Below, piece after piece: positions 1-6,112 of a stretch of 12,770 nucleotides of DNA (within the stretch, counting starts at the first letter, position 1; every line of letters begins with the position of its first letter). The stretch comes from an uncultured Collinsella sp. (GTDB lineage Bacteria > Actinomycetota > Coriobacteriia > Coriobacteriales > Coriobacteriaceae). Under the pieces are notes generated by a model that did not search any database, had not been told where the DNA came from, and saw only the letters and a program-made list of their open reading frames with translations. The stretch is taken from the NCBI GenBank assembly GCA_958453575.1, contig CAUDYH010000006.1:1-12770 (forward strand), written 5' to 3'. Position numbers and translations under genes: made by a program.

Positions 1-84
1 ATGAAGCCCGCAGGCTATGAGCAGGTGCCTTATGACGTTCAGGCCAAGCTGGTCGAGCGCTATGAGGAGGGCCGCGCCAAGTAA
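1..84 (+). CDS. 3' end of an unidentified gene
   Basis: An open frame enters from the window edge and ends at TAA 82-84. The 27 residues visible are hydrophilic and charged, ending in VERYEEGRAK, and look like a C-terminal helix of a soluble protein. The first codon in view is ATG, but there is no room to see a ribosome binding site, so it is more likely an internal methionine than the true start. A strong intrinsic terminator follows at 119-154, which supports a real gene end here. I do not recognise the family from this tail. Confidence 0.6.
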   Translation: MKPAGYEQVPYDVQAKLVERYEEGRAK

Positions 85-118
85 CGTGTGGTTTTGCCTG
101 CGCCACGCATGTTGATGC

Positions 119-154
119 AAGGGCCGCTCTGGGTGATCCGGAGCGGCCCTTTTT
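119..154 (+). terminator. Rho-independent terminator of the upstream gene
   Basis: The arms AAGGGCCGCTC (119-129) and GAGCGGCCCTT (141-151) are perfectly complementary around an 11-nt loop, and the right arm runs into a T run at 150-154. It lies 35 bp after the stop codon of the truncated + strand gene. It also lies just beyond the stop of the - strand nuclease gene and may work for both, though the T run favours the + direction. Confidence 0.85.
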
Positions 155-196
155 GATCCCTGGGGGATGCAAATCGGTTCTTGTCGTGCTGAGGGG

Positions 197-1174
197 TTAG
201 TCCCCCGAGGCCTGGTTGCGGCCGGTGGCGTAGTCGATCTGCACATGCGGCTGCAGGTTGTAGCAGTACACGTGGAAGCACAGCGTTTTGCCGTGGTCCT
301 CGACCGATTGTGCCTCGAGGCGAACGCCGCGGCAGACGAGTTCCTCTTCGTTATACATGGGCGTGACGCGGTAGAGCACGTGGTTGCCCGTGTCGCGGAT
401 GTAGCCGAGGATCTGCTCTTCAAACGGCAGCATGCCCGTTTCGTTGAGATAGCGCGTGCCGGTGAGGAGATTCTTGCGATTGGCGTTTTCGCCGCAGAGC
501 GACCAGGCGATGAGGTGGCAGCGGTTGTAGAGGCTCTGGCCTGGAATAAAGTCGTAGCGCTGCTGGTGCCAACCGGCAGGATGGATACGCGAGATATCGC
601 CGCGCTTACCCTGACCGAGCGATTCGGGTCCTATGCAGGCGAGTGCTTTGCGGGTACGGCCCAGGCTGTCGAGCTTTGAGAACTTCTTAAAGCATCCTTC
701 TTCGGTGGCCCGCTCGTATTCATCGAGCGTGAACGACGGTGTGCCGAGCGGGTGCGTGCCATCGGCGCGAAGGGCAACGTAGGGGTTGCCGGCGTAGTCG
801 GGAATGCTGGTGAGGTATACGCCGCGCGCGCGGTCGAGATCGGGGTTTTCCACTTCGTCGATGGGGGTGGCGTTCGAAGAGACATCGCCAGCGGTGCCGG
901 TTGTGGTGGATTCGGAGCCATCGCCGGTGCTTTGGCCGCCTTTGGAATCCGAGGAGCTTGCCGTCCCCGATTCGAGCCGGGCAACCAGGTCTGCTTCGTC
1001 GTCGGTGCGGTTGGGGCTCTCGCTTTGCTTCTCGGCCAGAGCCGCCGCCTGCTCGTCGCTTTGCGGCGAGAGCAGCTTGGGCGCCCCGTCGAGCGATCCC
1101 GTAAACAGCGCAAACCCCAGCACCACGGCGGTGCCGATGGAAAGTACTTGCTTGTAGGCGGATTTGCGCGGCAT
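197..1174 (-). CDS. Secreted or anchored DNA/RNA non-specific endonuclease
   Basis: This 325-residue protein resembles the beta-beta-alpha-metal nucleases (DNA/RNA non-specific endonuclease, EndA/NucA-like; Firmicute-type branch), which cut DNA and RNA without sequence preference. Residues 1-28 are a basic start followed by a hydrophobic stretch (VLSIGTAVVLGFALF), a signal peptide or membrane anchor. A Ser/Thr/Gly-rich, probably disordered linker spans about 50-105. The nuclease domain covers about 118-315. It contains NRCHLIA (217-223), where H220 matches the catalytic general base and NRCH replaces the more usual DRGH. The segment KNLLTGTRYLNETGMLP follows (234-250), with N244 the likely metal ligand. 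The start is supported by AGGAG on the - strand (1180-1184) upstream of ATG. The gene stands alone and faces away from HAD copy 1. Nutrient scavenging, DNA uptake and biofilm turnover are all possible; the sequence does not decide. Confidence 0.85.
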   Translation of the reverse strand: MPRKSAYKQVLSIGTAVVLGFALFTGSLDGAPKLLSPQSDEQAAALAEKQSESPNRTDDEADLVARLESGTASSSDSKGGQSTGDGSESTTTGTAGDVSSNATPIDEVENPDLDRARGVYLTSIPDYAGNPYVALRADGTHPLGTPSFTLDEYERATEEGCFKKFSKLDSLGRTRKALACIGPESLGQGKRGDISRIHPAGWHQQRYDFIPGQSLYNRCHLIAWSLCGENANRKNLLTGTRYLNETGMLPFEEQILGYIRDTGNHVLYRVTPMYNEEELVCRGVRLEAQSVEDHGKTLCFHVYCYNLQPHVQIDYATGRNQASGD

Positions 1175-1232
1175 TGAGGCTCCTGGATGGACGGTTCGGA
1201 ATCTACCAGTCTAGCAGGAGACGCTGCAGGTC

Positions 1233-1283
1233 GTTTTTCCAGATAAAACCTGCCAAAATAAACCTGTCCCTTTTCAGCAGCTT
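1233..1283 (+). repeat. Dispersed palindromic repeat, copy 1 (decayed right arm)
   Basis: The conserved core (CCAGATAAAACC, then TGCCAAAATAAACCTGTCCC) covers 1239-1270. The left arm AACCTGCCAAAA is at 1247-1258. The right arm at 1272-1283 reads TTTCAGCAGCTT and has about three mismatches with the left arm, so this is the most degenerate of the five copies. It sits between the divergent nuclease and HAD genes, and its right edge supplies part of a possible -35 box for the HAD gene. Confidence 0.85.
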
Positions 1284-1310
1284 GGCGCGATATGATATAT
1301 ACGTTATATA
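1282..1310 (+). promoter_or_regulatory. Putative promoter and TATATA dyad of HAD copy 1
   Basis: TTGGCG (1282-1287) and TATATA (1305-1310) are separated by 17 bp, a sigma-70-like layout. The -10 box is the right half of the dyad TATATA CGT TATATA (1296-1310), which would suit a repressor site. The same 15-bp dyad lies upstream of HAD copy 2 at 5191-5205. The promoter call is by pattern only. Confidence 0.45.
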
Positions 1311-1365
1311 CAAGTTGCAAAGTGGGGTGGGGTTGCGGTAACGCAAGCCGGCGAAGGGGGCCGAT

Positions 1366-2016
1366 ATGATCAAGGCTGTCATTTTTGACATGGACGGAAC
1401 GCTGGTCGATACCGAGCGTTTGGACATGAGGGCATGGAAGGTGGGCGCTGCCGAGCTGGGGATCACGATTGATGATGCGTTAATCCATCAGTTTATCGGC
1501 CGTTCGAATGCCGATGTTAAGGACATCCTTGAGGCACATTACGGCAAGGGCGAAACCGCCGACGCGATTTTTGCCCGCAACATTGAGCTTCACACTGAGA
1601 TGGCCAAGACCGACCTGGAGCTTAAGGCCGGCGCCGCCGAGTGCCTCGACGAGCTGCTGGCTGCGGGCTATCACGTGGGCCTTGCGACGTCGTCGCGCCG
1701 CGTTGCGGCTGAGTGCAACCTCAAGACGGTCGGCCTCTTTGACAAGTTTGAAACGGTGACCTTCGGCGAGGACGTCGTGCATGGCAAGCCCGACCCCGAG
1801 ATGTACTTGCTCGCCTGCGAGCGCGCGGGCTTTGCTCCCGAGGAGTGCGCCGTGGTCGAGGATTCCCGCAACGGCTGCGTCTCGGGCATCACGGCCGGCT
1901 GCCACGTCTTTGCCGTTCCCGATATCGTGCCGCTGCCGCAGGACGTGGCGGACGGCTGCGAGACGGTACTCGATACGTTGTTCGATCTGGGGGCGGCGGT
2001 CAAGGCCGTGAGCTAA
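1366..2016 (+). CDS. HAD-superfamily sugar-phosphate phosphatase/phosphomutase, copy 1
   Basis: The 216-residue protein is a HAD subfamily I hydrolase with a helical C1 cap, of the beta-phosphoglucomutase / 2-deoxyglucose-6-phosphate phosphatase type. Motif I is DMDGT, with nucleophile D8 and acid/base D10. The cap lies at about 15-85. Motif II is LATSS (106-110), motif III is K141 in HGKPDPE, and motif IV is VVEDSRNG with E165 and D166 for Mg2+. All catalytic residues are present, so it should be active on a small phosphorylated metabolite; phosphatase versus mutase cannot be told. The start follows GAAGGGGG (1353-1360). It is probably monocistronic, with a TATATA dyad promoter upstream. A paralogue with 180 of 216 identical residues lies at 5261-5911, the differences being concentrated in the cap. 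Confidence 0.88.
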   Translation: MIKAVIFDMDGTLVDTERLDMRAWKVGAAELGITIDDALIHQFIGRSNADVKDILEAHYGKGETADAIFARNIELHTEMAKTDLELKAGAAECLDELLAAGYHVGLATSSRRVAAECNLKTVGLFDKFETVTFGEDVVHGKPDPEMYLLACERAGFAPEECAVVEDSRNGCVSGITAGCHVFAVPDIVPLPQDVADGCETVLDTLFDLGAAVKAVS

Positions 2017-2064
2017 AGGTATGCGCCGAGGTTGATGACGGTAGCTTCGGCGTGGCCCCGCTTG

Positions 2065-2116
2065 CGTTTTCCCAGATAAAACCTGCCAAAATAAACCTGT
2101 CCTCTTTTGGCGGGTT
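2065..2116 (+). repeat. Dispersed palindromic repeat, copy 2
   Basis: The conserved core begins with CCAGATAAAACC at 2072. The left arm AACCTGCCAAAA (2080-2091) pairs with TTTTGGCGGGTT (2105-2116), the single arm change keeping a G-U pair. The loop carries AAACCTGTCC. It follows HAD copy 1 by 50 bp. A small GC hairpin (GGCGGG 2117-2122, CCCGCC 2129-2134) abuts it. Neither has a T tract, so a terminator role for HAD copy 1 is uncertain. Confidence 0.9.
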
Positions 2117-2186
2117 GGCGGGGCAATGCCCGCCGCAACTTAGGACACGGTTGGGATGTGTACGCTTTAAAGAGCGGCGCCCATGG

Positions 2187-2376
2187 TTAGAGAGATTACG
2201 CTTGTCTCTCTAAATGTCTCTCTAAAGAAAAAATCGGTTAGAGAGATGGCCTTAGGTAATCTAGCAGTGAATTCGATACATCTCTCTAAATATCTCTCTA
2301 AAAGAAGGTGCTCATCTCTCTAAAGTTAGAGAGATATACTAAGCTTTAGAGAGATAAATCTATTGTTTTAGAGAGA
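2187..2376 (+). promoter_or_regulatory. Array of ten TTAGAGAGA operator-like half-sites
   Basis: The 9-mer TTAGAGAGA or its complement TCTCTCTAA occurs ten times without mismatch. Forward copies start at 2187, 2238, 2326, 2346 and 2368; reverse copies start at 2205, 2217, 2281, 2293 and 2315. Copies at 2314-2335 form a perfect palindrome, ATCTCTCTAA and TTAGAGAGAT around AG. Centre-to-centre distances are 18, 12, 21, 43, 12, 22, 11, 20 and 22 bp, mostly near one or two helical turns. A possible -10 box TATACT (2335-2340) lies inside the array, and the last copy overlaps the ribosome binding site of the downstream gene. The layout fits cooperative binding of a regulator, plausibly the winged-helix protein encoded next (inference). 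The 2017-2380 gap holds this array, the repeat at 2065-2116 and nothing else I can identify. Confidence 0.8.
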
Positions 2377-2380
2377 CGGA

Positions 2381-4081
2381 ATGCCAATGCTGTTGGATGA
2401 ACCTCTTGGCCTTATCGTTGAGCGCCTTCGCAGGCGGGGGACCGATGACGCATCGGTAGAAGTTAAAGCCTGCACGAATAAATTGAGTGCAGACGTATGG
2501 GAGACAGTGAGTGCTTTTGCGAACACTGCGGGCGGGCTCATTATTTTGGGCCTGAACGAAGCCGAAGGATTTGTTCCTTCTGCCAACTTTGCTATCGACA
2601 GGGTGCGCGACCAGTTTGTTTCGGGTATCGGAGACGGAGGCTCAGCGGCGGTGGTGACCCATGCGCCGCGGTATGAGCTTGATCGAGGCGAGGTCGACGG
2701 GCTCCAGGTACTTCTGGTGCGCATCTTTGAACTTGAGCTCAAAGCGAAGCCATGCTATATCGGCGCGCGCGGCGTGCAGAACGGTAGCTACAAGCGCGTG
2801 GATGATAAAGATATCAAGATGTCGCCCGCTGAGCTATATGAGCTACAGAGTGCGTTGCTTCCGAGTGATGCAGACGGTACGGTGGTTTCGGAGGCAACAG
2901 TCGAGGATTTGGATCCGGATGTCGTGCGGTCCATTATCGCAAATCGCCGGCTGCAGACCCCGCGCGTTTTGCGCGGGGCCGATACGCTGGAAAAGCAGCT
3001 GGCCAGACTCAATATCACTACAAAGGATGGGGATGTGAAGCTCGCGGGGCTTCTGTCGGCGGGAATTTACCCCCAGCAGTTCTATCCCAAGCTGATGATC
3101 GATGTCGCCGTTCATTCCGATGTGGAAAAATCTGCTCCTGGGCAACCCCGGTTTATTGACCGCCAGTTGTGCGATGGCCCGATTCCGGCTTGCATCGAAG
3201 ATGCCCTCGCTGCGATCGGACGAAACTTGCGCAAAGCGGCGATAGTGCGAGGCGCTGGTAGAAGGGAAGATTGGGAAGTACCCCAGGAGGTTTTGCGCGA
3301 GGCCTTGGCGAATGCCTGCATCCATCGAGAGTATTCGCCCATGTTTGTGGGGCAGGCCGTGAGCGTCGATATCTACCCAGACAGAATAGAGATCAAAAAC
3401 CCCGGCGGGCTTTGGGGCGGAAAGACGGTGGACAATCTTGCGGACGGGGAATCGCGCTGCCGAAACCCAAAGCTCATGAGTCTGATGGGGGCGACGCCGT
3501 TAGAGCATGCTGAGGGGGCTGTTGCGGAAAGTCAGGGATCTGGCATCCCGGCTATGATTCGCGAGATGGAGTCTCGTTCGCTTGGCAGGCCGAAATTTAT
3601 CGTTAAGGCCGATTCGTTTACGGTGCTGCTTTCCCGGCACGGGGCGGAGCTTGCTGAAAACCGCATGTGGATTCAGGGCCATGTGGACACCGAACTGACG
3701 CATCGCGAGGAAACATTACTCATGTTTATGCGGGAGCATGGGTGCGTATGCGATGTTCAAAAAATACGAGAGGCTTTGAAGTGGGATTCGGATGACATTC
3801 GCCTGATCTGCGGGGACCTTGTCGATGAACATGTCCTGTCAAAATGTGGCAAAGACGCGTTTGAAATTATCGATATGAGCAGAGAATCGTCAGCTTCGAC
3901 GGCGGATAGGATCCTGGAGGCTCTCAGCGCCGGAATGGATATGACGGCGCGAGAAATAGCGGTTGCATCGGGGGTCAAGATTTCGTCCGTCCGTTACCAT
4001 CTGCCAAAAATGGCGGATAAAGGACTCATTGAAGTAATGGGTTCATCGACGAGCCGCAACCGCCGCTATCGGAAGAGGTAG
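2381..4081 (+). CDS. AlbA_2 (Schlafen-like) / GHKL ATPase / winged-helix regulator-like protein
   Basis: The 566-residue protein has three parts. An AlbA_2 (Schlafen-type) domain spans about 8-155, with the hallmarks VEVK (26-29), FANTAGG (46-52) and GSYKRV (135-140). A GHKL-type ATP-binding domain (HATPase_c_4) spans about 265-420, with N-box E307, N311, H315 and R316 in REALANACIHR, NPGG (340-343), and a glycine motif SQGSGIP (384-390). A C-terminal region carries one or two winged helices, the clearest at about 505-560 (TAREIAVASGVKISSVRYHL). Such proteins are usually annotated as ATP-binding transcriptional regulators or RecG-like DNA-binding proteins; few have known function. ATG 2381 is preceded at short distance by the purines GAGAGACGGA, which are also the last operator-like site; ATG 2387 is an alternative start. 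Base use looks less GC-rich than in glmS, suggesting transfer. The flanking TTAGAGAGA arrays suggest autoregulation. Confidence 0.85.
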   Translation: MPMLLDEPLGLIVERLRRRGTDDASVEVKACTNKLSADVWETVSAFANTAGGLIILGLNEAEGFVPSANFAIDRVRDQFVSGIGDGGSAAVVTHAPRYELDRGEVDGLQVLLVRIFELELKAKPCYIGARGVQNGSYKRVDDKDIKMSPAELYELQSALLPSDADGTVVSEATVEDLDPDVVRSIIANRRLQTPRVLRGADTLEKQLARLNITTKDGDVKLAGLLSAGIYPQQFYPKLMIDVAVHSDVEKSAPGQPRFIDRQLCDGPIPACIEDALAAIGRNLRKAAIVRGAGRREDWEVPQEVLREALANACIHREYSPMFVGQAVSVDIYPDRIEIKNPGGLWGGKTVDNLADGESRCRNPKLMSLMGATPLEHAEGAVAESQGSGIPAMIREMESRSLGRPKFIVKADSFTVLLSRHGAELAENRMWIQGHVDTELTHREETLLMFMREHGCVCDVQKIREALKWDSDDIRLICGDLVDEHVLSKCGKDAFEIIDMSRESSASTADRILEALSAGMDMTAREIAVASGVKISSVRYHLPKMADKGLIEVMGSSTSRNRRYRKR

Positions 4082-4094
4082 ATGCAGCCGAGTT

Positions 4095-4137
4095 GCCTCT
4101 CTAGTGTCTCTCGAAGTTAGATGGATACTAGAGAGGC
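4095..4137 (+). promoter_or_regulatory. Nested inverted-repeat cluster 3' of the AlbA_2 gene
   Basis: Fourteen bases after the stop, GCCTCTCTAGT (4095-4105) and ACTAGAGAGGC (4127-4137) form a perfect 11-bp inverted repeat. Between them lies a degenerate copy of the upstream 2314-2335 palindrome: TCTCTCGAAG (4107-4116) then TTAGATGGAT (4117-4126). The four half-sites have centres near 4100, 4111, 4121 and 4132, spaced 11, 10 and 11 bp. There is no T tract, so this is more likely a protein-binding cluster than a plain terminator. Confidence 0.65.
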
Positions 4138-4151
4138 GGTGGCTCCGCGAT

Positions 4152-4202
4152 ATTTCCCCAGATAAAACCTGCCAAAATAAACCTGTCCTCTTTTGATAGG
4201 TT
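4152..4202 (+). repeat. Dispersed palindromic repeat, copy 3
   Basis: The core begins with CCAGATAAAACC at 4158. The left arm AACCTGCCAAAA (4166-4177) faces TTTTGATAGGTT (4191-4202), with one G-U pair and one mismatch. It lies between the convergent AlbA_2 and larE genes and ends 13 bp short of the larE stop codon. Confidence 0.88.
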
Positions 4203-4214
4203 AAACGGCGTAAC

Positions 4215-5093
4215 TTAAAGGTTCATGTTGCCGTGGATGTAGGGGGTGACCTCGGGGGAGATATGGTCGCAGCCCAGCTCGCGCAGCGCGGACTCGACAA
4301 CGGCGGGCAGCGGGGTCTTGCCCTTGTCGTCGACGGCGGCACCGCCGAGGGTGGAAATCTTGGCGACATCTGCGGGTGCGGCCTCGATATGCATGCAGCC
4401 GCCGATCAGGCGCGCGCGTACCTGTGCCAGGTCAAGATCGTGCAAGTAATCCTCGCAGGCGCGGATTAAACCGACTTTCTCGCGCGTAAGCTTCTCGCCC
4501 GTGGGGACGCGCGTGGCAAGACAGGCTCCCGCCGGCAGGTTCCAAACGGGGTAGCCCCAGGCGCGTAGCAGCTCGCGCTCCTCGTCCTTGGTAAAGCCGA
4601 CCTCCATAAGCGGCGAGCGCACGCCGAGCTCCTGGGCGGCGCGCATGCCGGGGCGGTAGTCGCCGCGGTCGCTTGCGTTGCTGCCGTCGATGACGGTGGG
4701 AAAGCCCAGCGACTTGGCATGGTTGACGATGGCGGTAAAGCCGGCGCGCTTGCAGTGGTAGCAGCGGTTGGCGTCGTTGCAGGCTACCTGGGGGAGCTGC
4801 AGCTGATCGACCGAGAGGTTGAGCACGGGGAGCTTAAAATGCGGCCCCTCATCGGCCTGCCCGTCAACCGCCCGCTCAAACGAAGCCTGCTCGGGCGTGC
4901 CGATGAGCGGCGTGGTGAGATGGACGAGGAGGGTGTTGGTAGGCATGATGCGGGCGCATACGGCGGCCAAAAAGCTGCTGTCAACGCCGCCGGAAAACCC
5001 GATAGCCACGCGCCCGTATGCCAAAAGCAGCTGTTCGAGCGCCGATAGCTTGTCTTGAAGCTCCTCTGCGGGTGCCGTGGTGTCTAAAATCAT
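4215..5093 (-). CDS. larE: ATP-dependent sulfur transferase LarE
   Basis: LarE is a PP-loop enzyme that adenylylates a pyridinium dicarboxylate mononucleotide and transfers sulfur to it, making the nickel-pincer cofactor of lactate racemase (LarA) and related enzymes. The 292-residue protein has the PP-loop SGGVDSS (34-40), NRCYHCK (109-115) with C111 and C114, GSNASD (137-142) and PAGACLATRVPTGE (187-200) with C191. C191 aligns with the cysteine used as sacrificial sulfur donor in some LarE proteins. The CxxC pair plus C191 instead suggests the branch in which three cysteines hold an iron-sulfur cluster (inference). The start is supported by AAGGA on the - strand (5101-5105), 7 bp before ATG. 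No larA, larB or larC is in view, so it may serve a distant pathway. Length is close to the family norm. Confidence 0.88.
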   Translation of the reverse strand: MILDTTAPAEELQDKLSALEQLLLAYGRVAIGFSGGVDSSFLAAVCARIMPTNTLLVHLTTPLIGTPEQASFERAVDGQADEGPHFKLPVLNLSVDQLQLPQVACNDANRCYHCKRAGFTAIVNHAKSLGFPTVIDGSNASDRGDYRPGMRAAQELGVRSPLMEVGFTKDEERELLRAWGYPVWNLPAGACLATRVPTGEKLTREKVGLIRACEDYLHDLDLAQVRARLIGGCMHIEAAPADVAKISTLGGAAVDDKGKTPLPAVVESALRELGCDHISPEVTPYIHGNMNL

Positions 5094-5190
5094 GAAACGA
5101 TCCTTATCGTTGAGTACTCGATCGAAAACTATAATCCTAATGCGTTACTTGCCATAAGACTTCTATCTATGTAACGAAAGTGCAATATGC

Positions 5191-5205
5191 TATATACGTT
5201 ATATA
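5191..5205 (+). promoter_or_regulatory. TATATA dyad upstream of HAD copy 2
   Basis: TATATACGTTATATA is identical to the dyad upstream of HAD copy 1, and the following bases (CAAGTT, then an AAAGTG stretch) are also conserved. The right half TATATA (5200-5205) could be a -10 box, but no good -35 is seen 17 bp upstream here. Conservation in an otherwise diverged leader argues for a regulator site or the core promoter. Confidence 0.5.
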
Positions 5206-5260
5206 CAAGTTTGTAAAGTGCGGTAGAGTGGCAGTAATGCAATCCGGTGAGGGGACCGAT

Positions 5261-5911
5261 ATGATCAAGGCTGTTATTTTTGACATGGACGGAACGCTGG
5301 TCGATACCGAGCGTTTGGGCGTCAAGGCATGGAAAGCGGGCGCTGCTGAGCTGGGGGTCGCGATTGATGAAGCGCTGATCCATCAGTTTATCGGCCGCAC
5401 GCTGCCCGATGTTATGGACATCCTTGATAAGCATTACGGCAGCCATGAAACCACCGAGGCGATCTATCGTCGCCACAAGGAGATTCGCGACGAGATGGTC
5501 AAGACCGAACTGGAACTTAAGGCCGGCGCCGCCGAGTGCATAGACGAGCTGCTGGCTGCGGGCTATCACGTGGGCCTGGCGACGTCGTCGCGCCTCGTTA
5601 CGGCCGAGCGCAACCTTAAGATGGTTGGTCTTTTTGACAAGTTTGAAACGGTGACCTGCGGCGAGGACGTCGTGCACGGCAAGCCCGACCCCGAGATGTA
5701 TCTGCTTGCCTGCGAGCGCGCGGGCTTTGCTCCCGAGGAGTGCGCCGTGGTCGAGGATTCTCGCAACGGCTGCGTCTCGGGCATTACGGCCGGCTGCCAT
5801 GTCTTTGCCGTCCCCGATATCGTGCCGCTGCCGCAGGACGTGGTGGATGGCTGCGAGGCCGTGCTCGATACGTTGTTCGACCTGGCGGCGGCAGTCAAGG
5901 CCGTGCGCTAG
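5261..5911 (+). CDS. HAD-superfamily sugar-phosphate phosphatase/phosphomutase, copy 2
   Basis: This 216-residue paralogue of the 1366-2016 gene keeps every HAD catalytic residue: D8 and D10 in DMDGT, the LATSS motif, K141 in HGKPDPE, and E165 and D166 in VVEDSRNG. I count 36 differences from copy 1; 25 lie in residues 20-80, the substrate-selecting cap, whereas residues 134-194 are identical. An open frame continues upstream to 5180, but the start at 5261 matches copy 1 and follows GAGGGG (5249-5254). The in-frame ATG at 5237 is ACG at the equivalent place in copy 1, which argues against it. It is divergent from larE. A changed sugar-phosphate preference relative to copy 1 is likely but unproven. 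Confidence 0.88.
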   Translation: MIKAVIFDMDGTLVDTERLGVKAWKAGAAELGVAIDEALIHQFIGRTLPDVMDILDKHYGSHETTEAIYRRHKEIRDEMVKTELELKAGAAECIDELLAAGYHVGLATSSRLVTAERNLKMVGLFDKFETVTCGEDVVHGKPDPEMYLLACERAGFAPEECAVVEDSRNGCVSGITAGCHVFAVPDIVPLPQDVVDGCEAVLDTLFDLAAAVKAVR

Positions 5912-5969
5912 CGTTTGCACGCGAGTCGCCATGTCCCGCGCCCGAGCTCGCAGGACGGTGGCGGCAACG

Positions 5970-6045
5970 GCGCCTGCGTGGAGGCGCTGACGCAGTCAGC
6001 CCCTCTTATCACGCCAAGATTGCTGTTTTGGCCGATAAGAGGGGC
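5970..6045. repeat. Three consecutive, partly overlapping hairpins
   Basis: GCGCCT/AGGCGC (5970-5975, 5982-5987), GCTGAC/GTCAGC (5986-5991, 5995-6000) and a perfect 12-bp pair GCCCCTCTTATC/GATAAGAGGGGC (5999-6010, 6034-6045) follow each other. They share bases, so neighbouring stems cannot form at once. The large stem can extend through an inner GCCAA/TTGGC pair (6013-6017, 6028-6032). It lies between the convergent HAD copy 2 and AAA_14 genes. No T run follows on either strand, so a classical terminator is not clear. Confidence 0.6.
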
Positions 6046-6112
6046 ATTGTGCTTTAAGCGACTGGGGCTGCGGCCTTGGTAAGGAGCTGGCGGAGGGTTA
6101 TGACGTTACAAG

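Noticed and set aside
631..1320. 229-codon - strand frame overlapping the nuclease gene
   Set aside because: It is another frame of the nuclease region, Pro/Arg/Ser-rich, and it runs through the repeat; the nuclease frame has clear motifs, a signal sequence and a ribosome binding site.
2187..2376. CRISPR array or plasmid-type iteron origin
   Set aside because: Repeats are only 9-10 bp, in mixed orientation with short irregular gaps. There is no cas gene or replication initiator, and the setting is chromosomal; operator sites fit better, though an iteron-like role cannot be wholly excluded.
5180..5260. Upstream start for HAD copy 2
   Set aside because: It would translate the promoter dyad, and copy 1 has no matching extension; MIKAVIFDMDGT is the normal HAD start.
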